This document shows, piece by piece, positions 1 through 12,800 of a stretch of DNA of 64,000 nucleotides. How positions within the stretch are numbered: the first letter of the stretch is position 1; each line of letters begins with the position of its first letter. Source of the stretch: Opisthocomus hoazin (lineage: Eukaryota; Chordata; Aves; Opisthocomiformes; Opisthocomidae); assembly GCF_030867145.1 (NCBI RefSeq), contig NC_134454.1, forward strand, positions 49,721,830 through 49,785,829. Reading direction: 5' to 3'. Below the pieces are notes generated by a model that saw only the letters and a program-made list of their open reading frames with translations, searched no databases and was not told where the DNA came from. The position numbers were made by a program, and so were the translations under genes.

Positions 1-692
1 ATGTTCTTGTAAGTACCATTGCTAGCCAAATTCTTTAGGTAATAGATGTCATAATCTAAGGCTGTTCATAACTCAGCAATTTTAGTTTTGTATTTACTGA
101 ATTCATAGTTAGATGTGAGGAACCCTTTTTTTTTGGTAAAAGTAGTTGTTGGTATCCTCTCAAAGACAAACAGTTTGTTACCATATTCTTGAATACAGAA
201 CACAAATTATTTATGGAAGCACTGTCCTATGTTGAATATTAAAACCAAAACCAGAGTTTAGCATTATATTCCATATCTACTTTGAAAAAATAGGAAATTA
301 CTGTAAATGCTGGTCATAAGACTTGCCTCGCTAAGTTACTAATGGTCTTTGCAGTATAGTTTCTCAAACCTGTGCAATGTCGTTGCCAACCATCACGAGT
401 AGGAATAAAAAAGAGGAGTATAGATTTAGAGTAGACTCCATATTTTTCATAACTTTCATGACTATAACATTATGCAATTTAGAACTTAACTTTGAATCCT
501 ATTAATGGATGCAAACAAATATTCTGAACCCCAGAAGAACAAGTATTTATGAAAATCCTTGGGAACACTGAGCTCTTCAGATTCCTTCGTATCTTGAGTA
601 GCAAATCTCACAGACTTCTCTTAATCTTCAGTCTTTGTAATTTGTGCAGCAGAAAGACTGCAATTTCTGTGACACCTTTGCTTATATTTTAG

Positions 693-893
693 CATCTGTT
701 GCAGAGGATGAAAAGGGCATAATCCCACGGGCTATCCAGGAATTATTTCAACATATTTCTGAAAACCCTAACGTTGACTTCCAAGTGAAAGTATCTTATA
801 TAGAGGTTTATAAAGAAGAACTTCGAGATTTGTTGGAGTTGGAGACCTCTGTGAAAGAATTACATATCCGAGAAGATGAAAAGGGAAATACAG
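693..893 (+). CDS. KIF27: KIF27 motor-domain exon
   Basis: It follows a TTTTAG acceptor and ends before GTAGAA. It starts two bases into a split codon, so a preceding exon lies outside the window. It encodes the motor core around [16 protein letters not shown] and the segment [10 protein letters not shown], typical of the KIF7/KIF27 group. Confidence 0.92.
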
Positions 894-3800
894 GTAGAAT
901 TTCAGCTATAAAATTTGGTGTGTTTGGTTTCAGTTGTGTGCCCAAGTTATTCTCACCTTCTCTTGAAAGAGCTAATTCATTACTACCACTAGGAAAAAGT
1001 AACATTTTCAGAATATAAACTCAGTTCAGCTGATTTGAAGCAACTTTGGGTTTGCATGCCTGTGATCAATATAGATGTTCCATCAGAAATGGCAACAAAT
1101 AATAAAGTAGAAATACAGTTATTACTTCTTCAGATTCTGTCCAGGAACACAATAGTGTGTGATTATTCACTTGAGTAAGTATCTCAAGGTTAAACCTTTG
1201 GTTCTCCCTTCAAAATTATCATTGTTAAACCACTTATACTGTAAATATCTGGCCCCCTTTCACTATGAAATGAGTGGAAGAGAACATTTCATTAAGAGTA
1301 GCATCTGATATTTTTTGGAAGCTTTGAAATTAACACTTATCCTATAGTTCTCCTGTCCACTACATGAAAACACTAGAAGAATCCACTGCGGAGATACTTT
1401 ATTCTGAAACTGTATAATTTGATGGGTTTTTTTTCTTTTCTTTATTCTTTAGATTCTAATTGTTGTGTTTGTTCTAGTATTAATATAGTGTTGCATTGAG
1501 CTGGCATGGTTTTCTTGTCTGTAGCTGGAAGAAGGCACTAATTTAGCACAAATCTTGCAGACAATATCGTTGCTTCATTAGGACCCCACAATATATTTTA
1601 AACTATATCTCTTCTTCAGTACAGTTTGAGTCAGCTCCAGTTGATTGTACTGGGACATTTTCCGTCCTTCATTAAAACACAGGACAAAAAATACGCTTGG
1701 TAGGAGTACTTGGTAGACATACACTTCCACATTGATAGATTAATAATAGATACCGGTCCAAAAGGCCCAACTACGTGAGCTATATAGGCTAGGAATTCTG
1801 TTCTCACCATAGGCTAGGAATCATTTCTACTACAAACTATTTTATTTTTAGTCTTTTTTTTTTTTTCTTGTTAAACTGGCATAATATCCTTTGAGCTGAC
1901 TTTGCTCATACTTTCTCTGGATAGCACTAGTTTGCAAATTGCATATGGCAATGTGTAAATGAGTGTATTGTGTTTAAGACATTGTTTCAAATGCTGTGAC
2001 ACAATACACCCATATATTAAATATCTGCAGGTTTCAGATGTGTTGTGCCTCATGCTTTTCACATATCGATGTGTTGTTTTTCTATAGCTATATGCTATGA
2101 CCTCATAATAATGCAGGCTTGTATGTTTCTCTGATTTGTGTTTATATTTTGACTGTTCCTAATTGCTGTAAACATTTGCTGAAGAGTTTAGAAATAATTG
2201 AATTATTCTTACTTTCTTTGGTTTGATGTTTTAAGTGATTATCGGTGCTAAGGAATTCCAAGTAGAATGTGCAGATGAAGTGATAAGCCTGTTAGAAAGC
2301 GGCAATGCAGCTCGTCACACAGGAACAACACAAATGAATGAGCACTCTAGTCGATCTCACGCCATTTTTACTATCAGTATTTGTCAGAAACAGGCTGCAG
2401 AGTCTCAAAAAAATACTGATGCTGCACAGGATTCATCTTGGAAACCAGTCCAGGTGGTTGCTTCAAAGTTTCATTTTGTGGATTTGGCAGGATCAGAGAG
2501 GGTGACAAAGACTGGAAATACTGGTGAACGCTTCAAAGAATCAATTCAGATCAATAGTGGTCTGTTGGCCTTGGGAAATGTCATCAGTGCCCTTGGAGAC
2601 CCAAAAAGAAAAAGTGTACATATTCCATACAGGGATGCTAAAATCACTCGTATTCTGAAAGACTCCCTTGGAGGAAATGCCAAAACCTTGATGATAACAT
2701 GTATAAGTCCATCATCATCAGACTTTGACGAATCTTTAAATTCACTCAAATATGCCAACAGAGCCAAAAACATTAGAAATAAACCAGTTGTAAATTACAA
2801 CCCCGATCAAGACCGGATTGATGAAATGGAACTTGAAATTAGATTGCTTCGAAAAGCTTTGCAGAACCAGCAAGTCAGTAATCAGTGTCCACACGACTTA
2901 AATCAAGAAAGAACGCGTATCAGTTCACTTGAGGAGCAGCTCACCCAGCTTCAGGTTCAATATTTCAGTTACAGAAATTGTGTAGATGAAGCCTTTCTAT
3001 TTCTGGTTGATCTGAATGATGATGTTAGCTTAAAAAGAAGTCAGCGGGACAGGTTGCAGAGCTGGATCGCTATGGTAGAGGAAGTAAGAAGGGAAGCTCT
3101 CACCATGCAGCAGACTGACACAGGGACTGGCACTGGTACCAGCCAAGAGCCACATCACATCACAATTCTTCAGCTAAAGAGGGAACTAAAGAAATGCCAG
3201 GTATTTAATTATACGTTGTTTATTTAAATAACTGTGTGATAGAGGAGTCTGCTAAAACTCCAATTTCAAAACATGTAAAACTGTTACATGTACCTGTACT
3301 TAATTTGACAATTTAAATCTAATTCACAATCTTGTATAATTTCGTTTGTCTAATCCCTGGGACACAGCTTTATTTTAATGGATGATTGACTAGACAGTCA
3401 TCTTAATCATGATAAGAGACAGTAGAGTAATGCTATATTTTGGCTAATCAGTTTCAAGATGACTCTGTGAGGCTGAGCTGTTTTATCTGTTAGATTTTTG
3501 GTTTTAGCTATGCTACTGTGCTGCGTCCGGCTGGCTGGAGTTAATTTTTTTCATAGCAGCTCGTAAGGTGCTGTGGTTTAGATTTGTGACCAATACAATG
3601 CTTATAATGCCCCAGTGTTTCAGGTCTTGCTGAACAGTGTTCGCACAGTGTCAAGGCCGCCTCTGTTTCTCCCTCTGCCACCCCAGTAAAGAGCTTGGGG
3701 GGTGCAGCCTGTGGCGGGGGTGGGGAGGGAACAATCAGACAGATGACCCAAACCAACCAGAGAGATATTTCATGCCATATGGCGTGCTCAGCACTAAAAA

Positions 3801-6800
3801 GGAAGAGGAGGAAGGCTTGGGTACATTCACCATCTTTTGCTCAGGAGCTGGCTGGGCGTAAGTGGGAGGCGGTGAGCGATTGGTTTTACATTAATTGCCT
3901 TTGCGTTACATGTTTTCTTTCTCTTTTCTTCCACTTCACCTTCACTTACTGAACGATTTCTATCTCAACCACCCACAAGGTTTCTTGCTTTTACTCTTCC
4001 TTTGCTCTTCCCCTGTCCCACTGGGATTGTGGAGGGTAAGCGAGTGAGTGGCTGTGTGTGCTTAGCTGCCTGCTGGGGTTAACCCACAACTGTTTTCAGT
4101 TGTCCTCTAAAGTCAGAAATTGTTTTGAATCCTGCAAATAAATTAGTCTGTCAGAAGCATTACAGATATAACTACAATCCAGATATTTTCACAGATATTG
4201 GTGTACTTACAGATAACCCGTGGGCTACGTTTTGCACCTTAGATTTAATATTATCTAATACTATGTATGTAGTATACTAGTCTATCTAATACTATGAAGC
4301 TGCAAGTATCTCATCTATTATCATTTAATAATTTCCTAACCTGTGTTTCTTCAGCAATGTTCTCATGAAGAACTCCTGCATTTCCTTTTCATTATCATGC
4401 CTTTAGCAAACTCAGTTTCCAAACTACTTGCAGATTTCTCTGCCTCATCACTTCTCCAACATTTGCTTTTGTGTTATATATCAACTTTCTGATTTTTGGT
4501 GCCATCATTTGGTTTTCTAACTGAGGTGAGAATTTCAAAACAAAACACGGGATTCTTAGCATGCAGATATCCCGTGAGGATCCTGTCATGCTGGTAGCTC
4601 TGATTAGCTTTCTCAGAGAGCAGATAACAGTGCAAGATAATGACCTGTGTGGGGAAGGGCTCTCAGCCTTCTCACGCATTACAATGTCTCCTCATAGCAC
4701 TGATGCACAATCAAATAAATACTTATTTTTGGGAACATCCCCATATTTTGGATGTATTGAATTAAAATGTTGACTACGAATAATAAAACATCAAAAATAA
4801 TGCAGTTCAGTGTGCAATAGACAAAGCCTCAAATGAAAATTAATTTTGTAACTTAAAATACCTGTACGCTACTTTGAAACTGAGTGAAGTTCTGACGTAA
4901 GATAAGCAGCTTGGAAAAACTACCCTGAGTCTGTCTTGTAGAAGGAGGCAGTACTCCAACAAGTTAGAATATTATAACATTAACCTATTTTCACTTTGCA
5001 CACCAAAACTGTGATAAGTCTGTAGATTGTTACCAGGCAATTGCATATACAAATTCTGTCTTCTCTTTGTTCTCAATCAAGCTAAATCACAGCTTTTTTC
5101 TTACTTCTTGATTTTCTTTTGTAGCTTATTTTCATATAGAATCATAGATTGGAAAAGACCTCTAAGATCATCAAGTCCAACCCAACACCACCATGCCTGC
5201 TAAACCATGTCCTGAAGTGCTACATCTACACTTTTTTTAAACACCTCCAGGGATGGTGACTCCATCACCTCCCTGGGCAGCCTGTTCCAATGTCTGACCA
5301 CTCTTTCAATAAAGAAATTTTTCCTAATATCCAATCTAAACCTCCCCTGACGCAACTTGAGGCCATTGCCTGTCGCCCTATTGCTAGTTGCCTGGGAGAA
5401 GAGACCAACCCCCGCCTCACTACAATCTCCTTTCAGGTAGTTGTAGAGAGCAATAAGGTCTCCCATCAGCCTCCTCTTCTCCAGACTAAACAGCCCCAGT
5501 TTCCTTAGCTGCTCCTCATAGGACTTGTTCTCCAGACCCCTCACCAGCCTCGTTGCCCTTCTCTGGACGCTCTCTAGCACCTCAGAGGGGCCCAAAACTG
5601 AACACAGTACTCCAGGTGCGTCCTCACCAGTGCCGAGTACAGGGGCACGATCACCTCCCTACCCCTGCTGGCTACACTATTCCTGATAGAAGCCAGGATG
5701 CTGTTGGCCTTCTTGGCCACCTGGGCACGCTGCTGGCTCATGTTCAGCCGGCTGTCAACCAACACCCCAAGATCCTTTTCTGCCAGGCAACTCTCCAGCC
5801 ATGCTTCCCCAAGCGTGTAGCACTGCATGGGGTTGTTGTGACCAAAGTGCAGGACCTGGCACTTGGCCTTGTTGAACCTCATACAGCTGGCCTCAGCCCA
5901 TCGATCCAGCCTGTCCAGATCCCTCTGCAGAGCCTTCCTACCCTCGAGCCGACTGACACTCCCACCCAGCTTTGTGTCATTTGCAAACTTGCTGAGGGAG
6001 CACTCAACGCCCTCATCCAGATCATTGACAAAAATGTTAAACAAGACTTGCCCCAAAACTGAGCCCTGGGGAACACTGCTCATGACTGGTCGCCAGCTGG
6101 ATTTAACTCCATTCACCACCACTCTCTGGGCTTGGTCATTCAGCCAGTTCTTTATCCAGCAAAGAGTACACCCATCCAAACCACAAGTAGCCAGTTTCTC
6201 TAGGAGGATGCTGTGGAAAACAGTGTCAAAGGCCTTACTAACATCCAGGTAGATGATGTCCACAGCCTTTCCCTCATCCAGTAGGCGGGTCACCCGGTCA
6301 TAGAAGGAGATCAGGTTGGTCAAGCAGGATCTGCCTTTCATGAACCCGTGCTGGCTGGGTCTGATCCCCTGGTTGTCCTTCACATGCCTGGTGAGTGCAC
6401 TCAGGAAGAATTGCTCCATAATCTTCCCCAGCACTGAGGTCAGGCTGACAGGCCTGTAGTTTCCGAGATCCTCCTTCCAGCCGCTCTTGTGGAGGAGAGA
6501 TTTTAAACCTCTGCTTCCCAGGTTCAAAACAGTATAAGCGCTGAGTTTAAACTTAAATTTCCCCAGATGAGTATGTCATCCGTAGCTAGGAGATGGTTAG
6601 GGAGAGGGTGAAATAAATGAGACAGTACAGACTCTAGAGCAGGGGTTGCATATGGACAGATCTAATAGCTAATAGTGGACTGGACCTGTTCATGTGTGTA
6701 CATGCATATTTCTTTGCTAACAGATATGATTGCCTGAATAATGCTTACACAAAAATACTGGCGTAGTGGGTTAGCCATAGCTAACAGCCAGACTCCCACT

Positions 6801-9800
6801 CAGCCACTCATTCACCCGTCCATCAGCAGGACTCAGGGACAGAAGACAGGAAGAACAGGAATGAGAAGCCTGTGGGCTGAGATAAAGACAGAGAAATTGC
6901 TTACCTAAAAAACAGTCTTGAATTGGAGAAAAATTATTTAATCTATTGCCAGATAAAAAATATATTAATTACTCATTTGGGCAGTAGGGAACAAAAAGAC
7001 AAACACTAAAACACCACCTTTCCTCCCCTGCCTTTTCCAGGCTTATCTTCGCTCCTTCACTCCATACTCCTCTTCCTCACTGCCAAGTGGTGCAGGGACA
7101 TAGGGGCTGGTTTATGGTCAGTACATAGTGATTTCCCCCTGCTGCCCTTTCCTCTTTGCACCTTTCCTCTGATTTGGCATGGGCTCTGCATTGGCAGCAG
7201 TTCTTTCAGGAATATCCATCTGCTCCAGCACAAGTGTTCACCAGGCTGCAGTGTGGATATCTGCTCCTCCACCATGGAGCACCTCCTCCTTCTCCTCCTC
7301 CTGGTGTTCCCTCTGTTCTTTCTCACTCTTTTGGTTCCATCCTCTTCTGACTGTCTGGCATTTTGTGCCCTTTCTTAAAATACATTATCACAGAGTTCAC
7401 CACCTTCTTGGCTGAGGGACTCAGCTGTTCCCTGCGATGGGTCCAGTGGAGTCACCTGGAACTGGCTGTGTTCAGCATGGGGAAGCCTTGATCTCTTCTC
7501 ACAGACCCCTCCAGTCACCCCACCAAACCCGTGACACCTACAGCCAATGCAAATGAGCAAATATATTCTGATTTTAGTTATGTATGTTTAATACAATATG
7601 GACAATATGGCAGTTAGTTTTCTATCATGTCATCCTGCCCCACTCTGTCACCGTGCTAACATATCTGCAAGCTTCTTTTTTTCTGTAGTTGGCTCAACTC
7701 TGCATAATGATACAGCACCAGTGGGGGACAGGATACACTTCTGTCAGCTATGTTTATTAGAAACATTTGCATTGGTTCGTAGACTTTTGAAAAAGTTCTG
7801 TTCTCTAAAGAGACATCAGGTTCTTGAGTGCATTCTTAAAAGCTATTAAGAGTTGTCTTTTCTTGGAAGAAAGATGTAGGTAAGCAGTTGTACAGAAGTA
7901 TCCAGTTTTAGAACAAGAAGACATGATGTTTCCATACTTTGTATTTGGCTTCTACAGGCTTTCTGGAAGAGTAATAACATTTGGGAGTCTCCTTCAACTG
8001 GTATTGGATTATTTATCCACAAGAACATGTGAAGAACCATTCTTATGGTTTCTTTAATCTTTAGGCTGTTACCCGAGTTGCAGAATGAGGGCAGTTGTCC
8101 TTATTATTTTCATTTGAGAAGTGTATTAATGATTGATGCTGAGATCTTGTGGCTACATCTCACAGCACACTAAAGAGAATAATTGGATTTATATATCTGT
8201 GTCAATGAAGTAGCTTTGGTTATGGGTACATTATTGGTTTTGGAGGAAAGAAACTTGTCAGATGAAAATCAATAGATGAAACAGAAGTAAAGAAATAAGT
8301 GGTAGAAACCACAGATAACCACTTAGACAATTCACCATACATACCTTAAAACTTTGCAGTTCTGATCACATCTTGTAACAACAAATGAGGTTTCGGGGTT
8401 TGGGTTTTTCTTCATTTTCCAGCGGTAAGAATAACAATGTCCCCTCTTCCTCAGCTTAACTTTTCTTTTATTATCTAGCAGGCTTTAGTTATGGATGAAG
8501 AAGTATTTAGCCAGAAGGATCATGAACTGCAGATACTGCAGAATCAGATAAAGACATTACTACAGGAAAATGAAGAACAACTGGAATCTTTAAAGGAGGC
8601 TCAAGAAACACATAAGTTACAGGTATTTTTCCTCTAGTACACATTACATATATCTGTATTGAACCATCCTTCCATTGTATGAATGCATTCATTATTTCAA
8701 GACACGTCCCTCAGGATTGTTTTGGACATAACTACCTGTCAATCTTATGGGCATTTTGCTTGAATTAGAGCTGTATCACTTAGTCAGTCGAGTTCTTCTT
8801 GTGGATGAAGCACAATCGTGTATTTCCTGAAGTTTGTATATCAGCCTAGCTGTGCCACAGTGTTCCTGTATAAAGTGAAGCAAATCATTCACCCTCTCCA
8901 TGCTTCCTAAAGCACAATACACCCCCCTCTCCCCAAACGTATGTTATTGCTAAGTAGTCTCAGAACAATTAATGAATTAGTATTTGAAAGGCCTTTAAAG
9001 GTTCTTTAGAATCTAAAAAATACTATAAAGTTCCTATAGAATGCTTTAATCGAAAGGTACTTTGTTACAGCTTTATTAAGAATTAGAGTATCGTTCCCTT
9101 TTGACTTTATAAGACAGAATTTCATCCTAATTTTCTGAGCATTTACTATTAGAGATAACTGGGTGACATAGTGGAAACACTTCTTGCCTCCTTCCTTCTC
9201 TAGATCTTGTGCTTGCAAACGCAATTATGATCGGTAGTAAGTGAACATTTCAAGATCCAGGAGCCCGTAAATAGAATAGTTAATATTCTCCTGGTGTTGC
9301 CTGTCATGTGGATGATAGATAAATTATCTGACTTCTTGAAAGAGAAAACCGTAAGCATAGCTAGATAGTACTCTTCTCCTTATTCTACTTTTTCTCCTTT
9401 TTCCTCTTCTTTGCTGATGGCTTGGGGAGAGTCAGTGAATGAAAGGTAAGTATACTAGTCATCATCTTTTTCTTCGCTCTGTCACTTTCTTTCTTTTCTG
9501 TCACCTCTGGCTAAATTGTTTTGTTGGTTGTTTTTTTTTTCCTAACCTGTAAAGCATAGTCTCAACGTATTACACTGAGATAATGCTTATATAAATTCTG
9601 GAGGATAGAAGGTATAGGTAATGAAGAGAAGCGGTCAGCGTGTTGGTAAAAGATTGTGATTGTTTCAATGTCAGAGACAGGAGGGAAGCTTGAGAGGTCT
9701 TAGGCACCATTTTGGTACTTAAACCACTAAACTGCCACTTTTATTTTAAAACATATAAAATAGGTAGAATAATGAAAGCAAACACTTCTGTCAAATATTT

Positions 9801-12800
9801 TAAGTTATATTCACAGGAATATGTAATATAGTGATACGTGATAGAATAAGAACTTTAAAAGTAGCATGTACTAGACAGATATTAAATGTTTATACACATA
9901 TGTATTTATGTAAAAGCTGGTGCACTGTGGGGTTGTATGTACAAGAGTATCAGGGACAAAGAGTCTTAAAAGGGTTAAATAATAGCTTCAAGGTGGATCA
10001 GTTAGCCTTTACTGCTTCCAAAATCATAACCAATATGGTATTCATATATATATATATATTCTGTTTCCTTTGACACAGGAATATTATGTGTTGTATTCCA
10101 ACAGAATGTGAATTTGCAAGGCGTTGTCTGTCTGTGTTTGGAAGGCACTTGCAGTCTAAGGAAACAGGATATAAAGAATGAATAAAAATGTATTATTCAA
10201 AGTAGGAGAATGCAAAATATGTTTCATTGAATACTTTTGGTTGATTGTTGCTAGCTATTCTTCAACTTTTCTGCTGTTGCTACGCCAGATTTTAAAGGTA
10301 CTTTGAAAAAAATTGAAAGGAATAGAGGGAGCTGAAAATGGATATTATCTTGGCCCTATGGATGAATCAGTTTAGGTAAGATTAGTAGTTTCGAACAATG
10401 TACAGAAACTGCTGTAGGAGAGGCAGGTAAGTAAGTTCTCCAGGCTAGCTTTACCCAACAAAGTTCAGGCTGGGTAGAAGAAAAAGAAGTAGTCCATACA
10501 AGGGATCCTGGGATCATGTACATGTTTATGTTTATTAATACAAATAATCTTTAAAGTGGAACTGCTGGAAGAGGAAGAGGAAGCCTGTATACGTGTTTAA
10601 TTAATTACACTCAGACAATGTGTTTCATTTGAACATTTTTGTTGAATTCTCATTCTATGTCTCCATAAACACCCATATAAAGTAAGCACGCGCTGGTAAG
10701 TGTGTCATCTACTTCTCTCTAGATGCCTAGATAAGCTAACGTAACTTTCCTGAGATAGGTCTCTCTGAACAAAAATGTGTCTAAAATTTATTTGGGTTGG
10801 GGTGTGTATGTTAGATTGATGATCTCAGAATTTTCAGTTTGTTGCAGAATTTGCCTGTGCGCTGCAGAATTACCTAGGGTCAGTGCTTACAAGGTTCATG
10901 ACCTATGTAAGGAATTTAGAAATAGTGAATGTGATACAGAGCTCATGATCAGCAACAGTTTTGCTTTGGTTTTTTTCCCCATGAGAATGAGAAGATGGTG
11001 GAACAGCAAGTGCTTATTGATCAGCTAAAAGAAAAATTAGAGAAATTTACAGATGTGAAAACTTTGGACTTCTCAAGTGCTTGTGCCGATGGGACAGCTG
11101 TTCTGGTATCTGCAAGGAGGCCTTACAGCGTCCCACTCACAAAGACTCTGCTACGCTCCCTTCACCCACCTTCAGGGACAGAGACCGGAAAGGTAAGGTC
11201 TACCAAAATGTTACATTTTTTTGTCCCTTTGTAATGGTTATAGTTCAGTTATTAAACTTGACATGACAAATTATGGTGGCTTTCTCAGATGCTGTTTAGC
11301 TTCCCACTGAAGACTCTGAAAAATTACTTTTTAATGTCTTGCAACCTATGCTATACCACAATTGTCCAAAATGCTCAGGCTTAAAATTACCACTTACAAG
11401 TGCTAAAGCTGTAGTCTTTTGTAGTGTTTTCCTGGGGTTTTTGAGGGTTCAAATATGGAGCATTATCAAAAATGAATGATTATTCTTACTGATATATTGA
11501 ATATGGTGGATAATGAATTGCTAACAGTGCCTTCTTTCACATTTGGAACAAGTGCTTTAAGCTCTGGTAAAACCTTTTGTTACAAAGTTATTCAGAGTTA
11601 CTATAGAAAACCTCTGTAATTTTGCTTGCAAGCTCAGGTGATGGCATAGTTTTAAACTGAAATATTTTTAAAATATCGCTAAAGAATTGCTAAATTGTTG
11701 CAAGTGGTTTTACCCATCACTTTTTTTGTGTGTGCTTTTTGACAGGTGTATACCAGCCCCCATGCCTTCTCCCTGGCCCGGGTGATGGCAGAATTCCGTG
11801 CTCGCAGCCAGATGATACTAAGCAACATAGAAGATCAGGATAAAGTCCTTCACTGCCACCTCTCTGATCAGAGTGATGAAGAGGAAGAAAATACAGGCAG
11901 CAAAAAGAAAACTTCATTTAAGTAATTTTTTTTTGTTATTCCTTAATTTTTGTTACAGACAAATGTAGCAAAGGTAGTACTACTGCCTAATCCTGCCATA
12001 ATATGAGACCATATGTGGTGTTACTTGTGGTAAACTTATGGGACCAACTGCACATATTACAAAATAAGTTTAATAAACATAGGTTTATAAGTTAATAAAG
12101 ACTGCATAATCCTTATTTTGGGGCCAGAGTCTACCATGAAGGTTGGAGGTGGAGGCGGGGGGAGTAGATGGAAAAGAAGGTACAAATGCTTATAAGAGTT
12201 TGGGATTCTGCCCTGTTAAGATCATGTCCTTTGCGTGAAGCTTAAAGAAAAAAATCCCTGTGTGTTTGGAATGTAGCATGTTTTTCATTCTTCCTTAGGC
12301 ACTCCATAAACCGAACATGGACAAGAAAACAGGCTTCTCTGTGCTTTCTTCCTGATCAAAGAGACGTGAAGTGTCAAGTAGACAAGTCTGGTTTATCCAA
12401 CAAGTCTGTGCTACAGGCTGACACAACCACAGGTAAAACAGAAGTCATGAGAGCAAATCTTACTGCAGTCGCAGAATATGCAAGAATGTCTTTGGCACAT
12501 GTAATTATTTTTCTCAGAAAAATATGTGTATTTGACACAAATATTTTTTGGGTTATAGTTCAGCATAGACTTTTGACATTCTGTTCTTCTTCCTGTTTCT
12601 GAAACTCATGTCAGCGACCTTAATGTTTAAATAATATTTATTAGCCAGAAAGCACTTCACACATCAGATATAAATCTTTAGTACTGCTTCAACAGAAGAA
12701 AATAGATGCTATTACCTTACCAGAGATACACTGAAACAGTTTCAGGAATATTTTTCCTCCCACTTAGGGTCTTCAAATGCTAGTGCATACCATCCTTTCT

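Larger units (their letters stand above)
3201..8478. other. KIF27 intron (5.3 kb) with three retroelement remnants
   Basis: Intron between the motor/neck exon and the next stalk exon. It contains the ERVL-type LTR (3520-4088), an antisense CR1 (5136-6530) and an LTR-like repeat (6950-7560). I see no further coding exon in it. The remaining KIF27 introns (for example 894-2235, 8623-10985, 13129-14174, 15899-16924, 17940-18960, 19168-20009, 20837-22533) are AT-rich with no recognised gene. Confidence 0.8.

Noticed and set aside
5553-6252. Plus-strand open frames over the first CR1
   Set aside because: Antisense shadows of CR1 RT.
10040-10062. TA microsatellite and other short homopolymers (for example 43747-43763, 55110-55122)
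   Set aside because: Ordinary simple repeats of intronic and intergenic DNA.
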